A DNA stretch of 64,000 bases from Antennarius striatus. Lineage: Eukaryota > Chordata > Actinopteri > Lophiiformes > Antennariidae. A model generated the notes under the pieces. It was not told the origin of the DNA. It did not search any database and saw nothing but the letters and a program-made list of their open reading frames with translations. The stretch is from contig NC_090782.1 of assembly GCF_040054535.1 (NCBI RefSeq), positions 25,037,501 through 25,101,500 of the forward strand, in the 5' to 3' direction. Below, piece by piece: positions 36,852 to 47,689 of the stretch; the stretch's first letter is position 1; the number at the start of each line of letters is the position of its first letter. The position numbers and the translations under genes were made by a program.

Positions 36852-38361
36852 ACCTGCCGGTGACCAACCACATCCAAACAACTTCAGAACTGTCAGTTGA
36901 GTCTGACGTCAAATTCAAACTTCCTTGTAACCAGTGACGTCATCAAACCGCGGATTTACGGTGGAACGACTCACGTTTGTTTTTATCGCGGTTCTAACAG
37001 TTAAAACCTAAACATGTGTTTGAATAAACACACCTGCCTCCACAGAAAATATTTAAACCCACTTTCCAGAAACAAAGAATTACTTTTGTGGTTATTAAAG
37101 GGCCGTAAAAACACGAACATCGCTACGGAAACTACGTAACGTCAGCAGGTTTCACGTCCGTACCTTTAAAGTTAGTTCGGCCACCTGCGCAGATTTGATT
37201 CCACTTTTCACCAACTAATTTGATCTTACTGTGAAAATGTGTCGCTGAATTCACTCCGAAGTCCACCTAGAACGCCATTATCCACCCGCGGGTGTCGTCA
37301 GAGTCCAGGTGGACCGGCCCCACCCCACCTGAGGAGGAGCAGCAGCGGGGCAGGAGGCGCAGCGCTCAGGTAGGAGAACCGGACTGACTCCGCTGCGGCG
37401 CGTCACACGGATGACCCGCCTTCCTCTGTCTGTGATTGGTTGTTTGGTTCATGGAAGGTCAGGCGGAACCAATCACAACCAGAGGAGGGCGGGATGAGGC
37501 GTCGCCATAGTATGACATGTTAATTGGATCCGAGGGTGGCGAATGACGTTTATTTGGATGGAATTCAAACCCTAACAGTGATTAATGAATCAGATGCTTT
37601 GTGTCGGTGCTGAAGGAGCGTCTGTTCTGCTGCAGGAATATTTTTATTTGTGTGAATCCTTTAACATGCACACATTTACATGACACACTATGACGAGCAT
37701 TGTTGCTCCGTACTTGGAATTAAATCTCACCCGTTTCATTTTAGACGTAGGCGCTGGACAGAGCATGGTTTGCATTTATTTATTTATTGTTTTTGATTTT
37801 TACAGTTACTGGAATTCACGTTAGATTTGTTTTTTTTAAATCTTGGGCAACGGAAAAACAGATTAAACTTTAGTACATTTGGAACGGATGTGGTTTCTGG
37901 ATCAATTTATAAATTATTTTTAATATTCCGTGATAAGATTCAATTCGACGTTTTAAGTTGACACTCTGACTATGTTTTTATTCATCCCTCATCATCATTA
38001 TTGTATCATTGTTATTGTAGTGCCCCCTGTTGCCACTAGAGGTCGCAAAGTCAGCGGCAACTTCCGCCGTTGTCACCGCTAAATCCTTCCGCCGTTGTCA
38101 CCGCTAAATCCTTCCGCCGTTGTCACCGCTAAATCCTTCCGCCGTTGTCACCGCTAAATCCTTCCGCCGTTGTCACCGCTAAATCCTTCCGCCGTTGTCA
38201 CCGCTAAATCCTTCCGCTGCTATTTCCCTCTCGTCAGTTGTGAACAAACATGGAGGCGAAGCTGAAGCTCGACTGATGTCCTGTCGGAACAGAGTCCACT
38301 AACGACTCACCCCCCGTGTCTGTGGCGAACCGGATCCGCCCTGCGGGCCTCCTGCTCTGTC
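36852..38361. other. Shared upstream region of divergent marveld3 and the C8orf82 homologue
   Basis: A 1.5-kb head-to-head interval with the 25-bp minisatellite near its right end. No other gene recognised. Confidence 0.65.
38062..38215. repeat. 25-bp minisatellite, about six units, upstream of the C8orf82 homologue
   Basis: The unit CCGCCGTTGTCACCGCTAAA plus TCCTT repeats with almost no divergence about 150-300 bp before the start codon at 38362, in or next to the promoter. The near identity suggests recent expansion. Confidence 0.93.
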
Positions 38362-39769
38362 ATGTTCATCCTCCGGGCCGCGGTTCTCCGCCGCAGACCC
38401 GTGTCCGCTCTGCGCTGCCTGCGAGCCGGCCACACCGCCTCCAGAGCCACCGCCGCGTACCTCCAGGGCCAAAGCCCCGAACCGCGGATCCGCGAGTACT
38501 TCTACTACATGGACCACCAGGGGCAGGTATGACGTGACGCGGAACACATCTGTGGTTTCACCCGTGAACGTGTCGCTGCTGAAGTATCGCTGTTGTGACT
38601 TTCAGCTCTTCCTGGATGACACCAAAGTGAAGAACTTCGTCACCTGCTTCAAAGGTAACAGGGACCAAGGCAGTCAGACGGCAACATCCCGCGACACCCC
38701 AGAATTCTAAAGTTTACCCTGACCTTGCATCGGTCAAAGATCAAAGCTAGTGCTCTGACCTACTGTCATAGATCAAAGCACTAGCTTTGATCTATGGTCT
38801 CAGTAACACTGGCCTTCTCCCTCGTCTTTCTATCTCATCCGGTTCCTGAGTGACCTTGAGAAAATTTGACCTTTTCTCAAGGTCATCCTGTCATTTTCAT
38901 CCCCTTTGCTGCCTGAGTCGTGTGCTTTTAGTTTCTCCTGTCCGTCTGCAGTGGATGAACGGACGAACAAACACACGAACGCTGACAATCGCAATACATC
39001 ACCGCTTTGAAGCGGGATGTAAAAACACAGACATCAGCTCCACAGGCCCGTTGTCATGGTTACCGTGTAGCTCTGACAAAGTTCGTACAATTCTTGTTAG
39101 ATATGGTTTGTTTGTTTTTTTGGAGTCATGATTAAAAATATTGAAGAAAATTAAAATTCATGTCCTGAATTTGGATCTTGACCCTATCCCAACAAAAAAT
39201 AAATAATTCTAAAAAATGATAATAACTCCTTGTTGCTTTAAACAAACTTATTTGTGTCGTGTTTTTGATGCTTTTTGCCAGATAAACACTTCCTGGTCTT
39301 CTTCTTTAGTCGGCTGCGGTCCAATCAGAGTGGTCGTTACGAGGAGGACTTCCCCTTCCTGTCGCTGTGCGGCAGGGAGAGGAACTTCCTGCGCTGCGAC
39401 GACCGTCCTGTGGTCTTCACCCACCTGCTCCAGGACCCGCCCGGACACGAGGGCGAGCGGGAGCTGCTGTCCTACTGCGGGGGTGCGGAGAAGTTGAGCG
39501 TCCCGTTCCGCCCGGAGGCGCTCTACATGCATCCCGTCAGCGGGCGGGTGTACCACCCCTGCTCGGACCGTGGGGGGGGTGTCGGCCTGGTCAGGTCGGC
39601 GCTGGCCATCGAGCTCAGCCCCTCTTTTGTTTATGCTCAAGACGACGCCCAATCAGGACAGCCAACCCACTTTCTCTGGGGAGGGCGTACACTCAAACTG
39701 ACCAATGAGCTTGAAGGACTACTTTGTGCTGGGAATCGGGGAATGGGGCACCAGGGGGGACTGGGATAA
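38362..39769 (+). CDS. UPF0598 family protein, C8orf82 homologue, three exons
   Basis: Homologue of human C8orf82, a small uncharacterised protein predicted to be mitochondrial. Exons: 38362-38526, 38606-38654, 39282-39769; GT-AG, in frame, 702 nt, 233 residues. The first about 35 residues are Arg-rich without acids (MFILRAAVLRRRPVSALRCL), as in a mitochondrial presequence. Family signatures visible are QGQSPEPRIREYFYYMDHQG, LFLDDTKVKNFVTCFK, SGRYEEDFPFLSLCGRERNF, PVVFTHLL and GGVGLVRSALAIELS. The exon 2-3 intron (627 bp) carries a foldback repeat. A 25-bp minisatellite lies about 150 bp upstream of the start. The last about 15 residues (after LTNELEGLL) diverge from the human protein. Molecular function is not known to me, and none is inferred. 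Confidence 0.92.
38665..39022 (+). repeat. Foldback-type interspersed repeat, copy 2 (C8orf82 homologue intron 2)
   Basis: Contains a perfect 16-bp inverted repeat, GATCAAAGCTAGTGCT (38739-38754) and its complement (38777-38792), separated by 22 bases. It ends with CACCGCTTTGAAGCGGGATG, a self-complementary end also found at 55845-55876. This is probably a non-autonomous DNA element. Confidence 0.75.
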
Positions 39770-40097
39770 CGACCAGAACTGGACTAAATGAAATCCGTTC
39801 TCACGCTGTCAGGTTCAACCATCAGGGTCCTCACCAGCCTGAGACAGGAAGCAGTCATCAGCGTTCAAAGTGATCCTGCGTCACACTCACCACCAGATGG
39901 AGGCAAACACTCAGCAAGTGGGCTACACCGCCCCTCTGGAGGAAAGTCACATCTTTGCATTTTAGCCTTCGATGTACGGGGCTGATTCATTTGAGTCAGA
40001 ACAGAAAAAAAGGTGGGATTTCTTTTAATCTGCTGAAGTAACGCAACTTTATTCAAAAATACAAACAGACACACGTGTTGTAACGACGATGAGGTTC

Positions 40098-40103
40098 AAT
40101 AAA
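40098..40103 (+). terminator. C8orf82 homologue polyadenylation signal
   Basis: AATAAA about 330 bp after the stop codon at 39769. Confidence 0.6.
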
Positions 40104-40794
40104 AACTGCTGTCATCTGGTTTGTCTGATTCTAGTTTTTAGACAAAACTATTAAAAATTAATAAAAGTTTTGAGATGCATAAAATAAAGGTTTTCTTGAT
40201 AAAAAATGTTTATCAGTAATATCAGAAGTGAAGCATTAACCGGTACAGTATTGGCTCTATTTATCAAACATTCATTAAAGATGGAGGTCTTGCTCCTTTC
40301 ACACATAATTCCACCCTTAACGTGTCGTGTTGAGATAAAGTCGGTGTTCCATTTCTATTCATCTCCGCTGGATTGATTACCAGTAAACTTTTTTTATGAT
40401 ATATTGTGCTGAGGTCGGGCTGGAGACCTTGAAAAGAGCTTAACTGTAACCATGGAAACGTTATCCTGCCAACGACACAAAGACATTTTATCAGTTAGAA
40501 ACAAGTCTTTATCAGATATAAACTTTACTGATAAAAGCGTTGGTTAAAGGTTATGAAATATAAATGTACATCTGTCACCTAACCTTGACTGATTTTAGCA
40601 TCATCGAATATAAACATGGGTCTATTGAACACTACTATCAGCTAATGTTAGCTCTGTTCCAGTTAAATGTTATGAAATGATGTTAGCACTGTTAGAGGCT
40701 AAATGAACTGGTAACACCTCACTAAACACCAGATTTAAAGTTATCCTATGAACAAGTAGCGTAATTTGTAAGCAGGTAGTATCTTTCCTTTCAG

Positions 40795-41036
40795 CTTTTC
40801 CCTTCAGGGTCTCCACAGCCAATCAGTGTCCTCCATCTAACCCTGTCTTCTCATCCTCTTCTCTCACACCAACTACCTTCATGTCCTCTTTCACTACATC
40901 CATAAACCTCCTCTTTGGTCTTCCTCTAGGCCTCCTGCCTGGCAGTTCAAACCTCAGCATCCTTCTACCAATATATTCACTATCTCTCCTCTGGACATGT
41001 CCAAACCATCTCAGTCTGGCCTCTCTGACTTTATCA
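40795..41036 (-). mobile_element. LINE 3' coding fragment between the C8orf82 homologue and naprt
   Basis: Minus-strand translation includes the WFGHVQRRD-like stretch, RRMLRFELPGRRPRGRPKRR and VVKEDMKVVGV, matching the family also found at 20401-20850. It ends with a segment common in many fish loci (TGGCTGTGGAGACCCTGAAG). Confidence 0.7.
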
Positions 41037-41227
41037 GGTAGTAATTATCATTTTATTTTCTTATGGCTGTGCTGGATAAAAACCTTATTGAATTTTCCAG
41101 TCAAGATGCTTTTATGAAACTGAAAAGTAATATTTTGGGGCATCTTCCGGTTTCGGTTTAGACGCAGTAAACGGTTAAACCGGGACCGGTACCCGGCTGG
41201 ATTCAGTCAAGCCACGCCCCCTGGGTA

Positions 41228-41245
41228 GCGCTCGTCCAATCAAAT
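41228..41245 (+). promoter_or_regulatory. CCAAT box upstream of naprt
   Basis: GTCCAATCAAA (CCAAT at 41236-41240) lies 186 bp before the start codon, next to a GC-rich leader. Confidence 0.45.
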
Positions 41246-41425
41246 GCTTTTCACTGCGTGTTTGTGGGAGGACGTGATGTCGGGAGGGGATCCAGCGAAC
41301 CGGACCCGTGATGCAGTTGATCCGGCTGCCCAACTCGTGACCGACGCGAGGCTTGCGCTCCTGCCCGGTTCGGTGAAGCTTCGTCGGGCTGCAGATCCCA
41401 GAGTCCCCGCCGGAACCTGAGCAGC

Positions 41426-44400
41426 ATGGCGGTCCCGTCCGGCTCCCCGTGTCCGGTGATGGAACAGCACCTCCGGGACCGGGCCCCCCCGCTCCTCACC
41501 GACCTGTACCAGTTCACCATGGCCTACGCGTACTGGCGGGCCGGGCGGCACCGGGACACCGCCCGGTTCGAGCTCTTCTTCCGGGACAACCCGTTCCGCG
41601 GCGGCTTCACGGTGTTCGCGGGGCTCCACGACTGTCTGGTGTTCCTGCGTAACTTCCGCTTCACGCACGAAGGCGAGTTCCGAGGAAAGTCACCCTGGTG
41701 TTGGGCAGACCGACCGGGTGCTGCTTGGATTAATAATCCATAATCTGGTGGTTATTGTGAGATTAAGACATTCCCGTGGGTCCAGGGTGGACTAAATGAA
41801 AGCAGTCTTTGTGTTGGTCAATGTCACAGGAGAGGAAACTCCACAGAACCAGAGGGTTGTTTGTTGGGGGGGGGGACTTGTTGGCTTGGGCCATTACCAA
41901 GACGGCAGACAAGTTTGTTCTCTAAAGAAGAGATTTTAACATTTCCCCCAAAATGGAACAATTTCCACGTAACTCTACTGAACACGGGACTGACAAAGTC
42001 TCTGTGTCTCGCCCTGTCTGTCTCTCTGTCTGTCTCTCTGTCTGTCTCTGTCTCTCTCTCTCTCTGAACTTGGTGTCTTCATCTTTACATTTGCCAGAAT
42101 TCTCCGGAAATCAACCTAAAAAAAGTTTGAATTTATTTTTTTGACGTCTACCTGCTAATCACTTTGGTGCCGCGTTGGCCAATGCTAACTCTGTTCAAGG
42201 TTAAACATCACATCTAAATATTACCCAACTGTCCACATTGGCTAACCTTAGCTAATCTTTTTGGTGAAACATTTTCAGATGTAAACATAACCAACCAGGA
42301 AGTGTCTCATAGTAAAGATAAGACTCGATTAAATCTGAATTTATACGGTCATTGACCTGGATAGTCTACCTTAACCTCAGAGAAAGTTTTATTTTGGAGG
42401 TTTTATTTTCCTCATCATGAAGTACTTTAATTGGTTATAAGACAGGGACCTGGACATTTTGGGAAGGGGGGCCCAATTCAGGACTTCTTTTCTAACTGTC
42501 CCTGTCCTGATGACGGGGGCCCGGTTGCTGGTCGTCCTGAGTCCATTCCGTTGTGAATCTAACATGTTCTTTGGATCTAGATGTGGAGTTCCTGCGTTCT
42601 GTGCTGCCCCCCGCCACCGACCCTGCCTTCTTCCAGTACCTACGAGACCTGGACTGCTCCACCGTTGAGCTGCATGCCGTCCCAGATGGCACAGTGGTGT
42701 TTGCCAGGGTGAGCTGTAGGTCAGAGGTCACACAGGGGATCAGGAAGGCATCAGAGGGAGTAACCGCTGACAACATCTGCAGGTGCCTCTGATGGAGGTG
42801 ACTGGTCCGTTGGCTGTGGTCCAGCTGCTGGAGACCGGGTTGCTGTGTCTAGTCAACTACGCCAGGTAACCGTTGATACTAGAACATGTGGTCTCAACAG
42901 GGTCCTGAACCCTGACCTGAGGGTACTGGATCTGTTCTAACCAAACATTTGGCCAAAGTTATATATATCAACCCCCCAAGACAACAAGTAGGGTTTTAGC
43001 CTTTACTGCTAGAACGCGCCTAAAACACACCGTGTTTTTAGTTTAGTTTCAGCCTCAGAGGTTGGTACGTTCACATGGAGAATAAAATCCTGGGATGACT
43101 AGCATAAAGCTACCGCAGAAGGCTTAACGGGTCACAGAACATGTAGCAGCCGTTTGTTTGCTGTTGTTCCGCGTCCAACAGTCATAGTCACATTACATTT
43201 ACAGCCAATGTCAGACCTGAACAAGTCTGTCAGATAAACTGGAGGTCATTGCTTTCCCCTGGAGGTAAGTCAAGTATTTTAGCCATGTCCTAGTCTGAAC
43301 CCCCTGTCAGTGGCAATAATTCACTCTACAGGTAGGGTTAACTACAGGTTAATAAAATTAGTCATTAATGCATTATTGTAATTTAATAGAGTATACTCAC
43401 TTTTTGTTATCTGGTCACAGGAAAATTGAAATGAATTTTGAGTTGAAATTGCAATTAAGATAAGATATAGTTTATTGATCCCAAACTGAGAAATTTACAA
43501 TTTCTTGAAGCGTTAAAGAAAATCTTGGATCCAAATGAAAACGACTTCCTTGCTGAGGTAAATGGAGAGAAGAACATTCTTCAAGTCCAATACAGTATTT
43601 TAGAAGTGAAAAAGAAAACAAAAGGTATCCAATCTGACCCCCAGGAACCCATCTTATTGAACAGACCTTCCCCACCCAAGAATACAAAAACCCGTATAAA
43701 AGACCACCAGACTCCAGACAAAGTGACTCCTGTGCTTTCAGTCTGGTGTGCACCAACGCGGCTCGCTTCCGACTGGCGGCCGGACCCAGGAGGAAGCTGC
43801 TGGAGATGGGCCTCAGGAGGGCCCAAGGCCCGGATGGAGGTCTGACCGCTTCCCGATACACGTACATCGGAGGTGACTGATGAGTAGCTCTTCTCCTTTC
43901 TTATGGATGTCGTTACCTTCATTTATGCTGAAGGAACACGAACGAGCGAATCTTAACCCAGGATCTGCTTTCTAGGGTTCGACCTCACCAGTAACGTTCG
44001 AGCCGGATTCCTGTTTGGCATCCCTGTCACGGGAACCATGGCACACTCTTACATCACTTCCTTTACCTCTCTGGAGGAGGTCCAGCCACATGTGAGAGCT
44101 ACTTCTGTCCTCCATCACTGCTATCATTTTTGTACATGTCCTACATTAACAGCAGATCGTCCAAAGTGTTTGAACCGAACTGAGGGGCAAAAATCAGGAA
44201 GTGTTGCTTTACAGCTGGTCAGAAAAATCTATCCTGGTTTTGTGTTTCACTCAGACCCTGATGCCACAGAACGGCGACAGTGAGCCGGTCGACCTTATCG
44301 CGTTGGCGAAGAGCTGGTTGAGTCGCATTTCTGAGCTTCTGGAAGCCAATCCCAGGAAGATCCATGAGGGCGAGTTGGCCGCCTTTTTGTCCTACGCCAT

Positions 44401-46048
44401 TGCCTACCCAACGAACTTCCTGCCTGTGATTGACAGCTACAGCGTTAGCTGGTAACTAGCAATGCTACACTGTAAAATACTGCATTCTGTATCCATATCT
44501 GTATTGTAATAGTAGTAGTTCTTGACCGTTAAGAACTAGTACCTTAACTAGTCATTAAATGACCATTTAAGGTGGTATTGCTCCATTTCGTCCGTCTGTA
44601 TCCACAAATTCATTAAAAACATACCCAGATACTTATAAGATGAACTAGTTCTGTATCTGTATTTAATGTATAGTAGGTCATTAGTGGACTTTTTAGTTCT
44701 GCTACTGTCATCAAGTTTCAATGAATATATGTTCGGCAGTGTTCTGGGGTTGCTCGTTCGGTCTGTTGACCACATCTTCCCGTTGACATGATTGCAGCAG
44801 CGGTCTGGTGAACTTCTGCGCTGTGGCGTTGGCTCTGTTCGATCTGGGCTACAAGCCTTTAGGCATCCGTCTGGACAGCGGAGACCTGTGCAGGCAGTCG
44901 GTTCACGTCCGCCGTGTCTTCAGACTCTGCAGCGAGCGGTCAGTGAGTCTGAATCCAATGGCTGGAACGCCCCTTAGGTCGCTTACTGAACGTCTTTGTT
45001 TGCTCCACCTCCACAGCTTCTCCGTCCCTGCGTTCGATTCGCTTCTCATTGTTGCGACCAATAACATCAACGAGCAGAGCATGACGGAACTGAACGAGAA
45101 GGTAAATGTCCCGTTAAGCCAAAAGGTCGCGTTGGCGTCCCCTTACCCCCTGATGTTCTGCATTGTTTCAGGAGAACGAGATCGATTCACTCGGCGTCGG
45201 AACACATCTGGTCACCTGCACTGAACAACCGTCGCTGGGCTGCGTGTACAAAGTAAGGAAGAAACGCTCCTCCCAAGTAGTCCCAACTTCTTCTGCTTGA
45301 ACATTTTCAGTATTTGTGTATCAGCTGGTGGAAGTGAGGGGGAACCCGAGGATGAAGATCTGCGAGGACCCAGAAAAGAGCACCGTCCCTGGGAGCAAAG
45401 CCGTTTACAGACTAACGGACGCCGAGGGTAAGGAGTCTGTCTTTCTCTTTGATTGTTTCCTTCTTCTGGGAAACTCCTGATGACGGTGTTTCAGTGCGCC
45501 GCTTCCCCCCTTGGCAGGACATCCCTTTCTGGATCTGGTGTGTCTTGCGGCAGAGTCCCCTCCAGAGGCGGGGGTCTCTCGGAGCTGTTACCCCCTGAGT
45601 GGAAAGGACTCCATGATCACAGTCACCCCCGCTCAGGTCACCTGTCTGCGCCAGGAAGTGTTCGTCAATGGACAGGTGAGGGTGGGATTGCCATGAGGTG
45701 CAAGAAGGTACAGGAGAAAGACGATGGTACTGCAGGAGTAGAAGCTTCTGAACATGTGTCCCCTCCCTCTAGATCATAACCCCCCTGAGCAGTGCTGCCG
45801 AAACCAGAGCAAAGGTCCAGACCTCCCTCCAGACTTTGCACCCTGGACACAAGAGGCTGCACCAGCCAGACGCTTACACGGTGAGATTCTCGTCTGCTCG
45901 GACATAAATCCACAAAAGTTAAGGCGTTCACACAAGAGACAACCCGATTGTGTCCCACCAGGTGGCGCTGTCAGAGAGGCTCCACAATCTGGTGTCAGAG
46001 TTTCAAAGAGGAGGCTCGGGTGACGGCAGATGTGTCTTTGTCAACTAA
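41426..46048 (+). CDS. naprt: Nicotinate phosphoribosyltransferase, 13 exons
   Basis: Cytosolic enzyme that makes nicotinate mononucleotide from nicotinate and PRPP, first step of the Preiss-Handler route to NAD. Exons: 41426-41672, 42581-42708, 42783-42865, 43742-43872, 43977-44091, 44255-44451, 44798-44938, 45017-45101, 45172-45252, 45325-45427, 45517-45675, 45773-45880, 45962-46048; 1665 nt, 554 residues (human about 538). Family signatures: [15 protein letters not shown] near the N-terminus, [67 protein letters not shown] and [20 protein letters not shown]. All junctions are in frame; intron 1 uses a GC donor (AAG|GCGAGT), since only that site joins to the family wording [13 protein letters not shown]. 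Residue Trp usually before SGL is Cys here (SVSC-SGLVNF). A second in-frame ATG 33 nt downstream ([11 protein letters not shown]) is a possible alternative start. Confidence 0.95.
41673..42580 (+). other. naprt intron 1 (GC-AG)
   Basis: 908-bp intron with a GCGAGT donor. It contains the CTGT/CTCT repeat at 42002; nothing else recognised. Confidence 0.8.
42002..42066. repeat. CTGT/CTCT simple repeat in naprt intron 1
   Basis: Pyrimidine-rich CTGTCTGTCTCT repeat of about 60 bp. Confidence 0.9.
43450..43510 (-). repeat. Fragment resembling the SINE/LINE 3' tail, in naprt intron 3
   Basis: TTTATTGATCCC near 43468 is the reverse complement of the GGGATCAATAAA tail found in the SINE copies at 49751 and 54060, and flanking bases also match loosely. 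It is probably the 3' end of a SINE or of its partner LINE. The match is short, so confidence is low. Confidence 0.45.
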
Positions 46049-46103
46049 AGAGACTCAACTCCAGCTCTTCTCTGGTCAAGGATTTTTTTGTCCTGTCGTC
46101 ATA

Positions 46104-46109
46104 ATTAAA
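46104..46109 (+). terminator. naprt polyadenylation signal (ATTAAA variant)
   Basis: ATTAAA 56 bp after the stop codon, the only signal-like hexamer close to the 3' end. Confidence 0.5.
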
Positions 46110-46608
46110 GTGTCGTTCAGTGCTAGCTGTTCAGTTGTAGCTAAAATACAGCATATGTTATTCAAAGATGTTTGCAATACACATGTTGTCTAAAGTTGTA
46201 GACCTTTGAATCCCTGGAAGGAAGAAGGAACCAGATCAGTTACATGTTATCTTCGGGTTCAACAAAAAAATGCTCACCATCATATTGATGGAAAATTTCT
46301 TTGCCACAAAACAGTTCTGGGTGTTAGTAATGAATTTCCCTGACTGATATTTTTCCGGTAGTCCTTTTAGCGACTCTGGAGAAGGTAAAAACTTGCAGTA
46401 AAGAGGTAAATTTTTGATTAATATATGTTTTACATCAGCTGTAAGTCAGTGGTTAATAGTATTAACAGAGGTCCAATAATCCACAAAAATAAAAATGCAT
46501 TGAAAACAATGGACTCATAATTGCTTCCTGTGTTAATTACAGAAATTAAATCCATCTAGTATTTCTGGAGGAGCTTCTTATTATGGAATTTATCATCACA
46601 TCAACTGA

Positions 46609-46866
46609 TCCAGTTACGGAACAGAAGATGAAGAATCAGAGGAAGACGGAGAAGATGCAGCAGCTTACAATCCAACAAAGTTTGCGTATATCAGCTCACC
46701 TCACCCAGAAGCGAATACGGTGTCGCTCTCAGCAAAGCACCATTGGATCCAAAACACAAAGAAAACACCTATAAATGTGTGGCGCGTTGGAGGAAGTCCG
46801 CTGAAGGATATCGATTGTTACAAAACAAGGGAGCCTATGAGATGTCAGACTGACATACAGGGTTAA
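46609..46866 (+). other. Unassigned open stretch of 85 codons without ATG
   Basis: After a stop at 46606 the frame is open to TAA at 46864-46866. It has an acidic start (TEDEESEEDGEDAAAYNP), then KFAYISSPHPEANTVSLSAK and a Lys/Trp-containing end. The composition is protein-like, but no family was recognised and no splice partners were seen. It could be an exon of a processed pseudogene or a piece of a transposable-element protein. Confidence 0.3.
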
Positions 46867-47689
46867 GCAGCACAGAACTATCCCACTATACTTCTTATTT
46901 GTAACCAGTCAGTTCATTTGTGCTGCTGTTGTGTTGCTATGGTGATGTCATCAGGGTCACGAGCACGCTGGGTGCTATTGTAGTGTGCACTGTTAGCTAA
47001 ACCCACAAGAAGACGCTAAACAGAATGTTGAGTTGTTCCAAATTAAATGTGTCGCTGTTTTAAGTTCATGGTAATTAACTATTGCTCATCAGTTGATGTC
47101 AATCTGGACAGAGTTTGCATTTCCATTTAAGCAGTGGAATTTGCCACGCAACATATCTGCTTAGGCAAACATAGATAACATCAAGCTTAATTTCTTTCTC
47201 TTCACAAGGTATTCTTAACACGGAGGGACAGATAGAGATAACAACTAGTACACGTTAGGCTGAGTCAAGCTGACAGCTCATCCCATCAGGAACATCTAAT
47301 GGTTGGACTCCGATGGGCTGTCTTACACTCTGACCTAACCCAGCAAACCCTGCCAACCTCCTAACCTTGCCACCATAGCATACTTTGTGTAGGTTAATGA
47401 GCATTCTGTTGCTCCATCTGTTGCAGAGTCCAGCACTTTATTGCCACCAACTTTGTACGTTCTGATGTTCTCCAGTAAACTTTGTGCCACAAATGGTCTC
47501 ATCAGCTCTCACTCAAGATAAAAGGACCAAAGAGAATTGTTGCTCAGAGAAAAACCGTAACTACACCTTGAAACTGATGGGAATCTCAACTTCGAGGTGT
47601 TCAGAAAACCCATTCATACAGACCAGTATCTTCTTTTTGATTCCCATCATCTACTGCAACAAACATTAGGGATCATCAGAACCCTGAAT

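Larger units (their letters stand above)
39770..41425. other. Region between the C8orf82 homologue and naprt
   Basis: Holds the 3' untranslated region with its AATAAA, AT-rich unique sequence, an antisense LINE fragment (40795-41036) and the naprt promoter. Confidence 0.65.
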
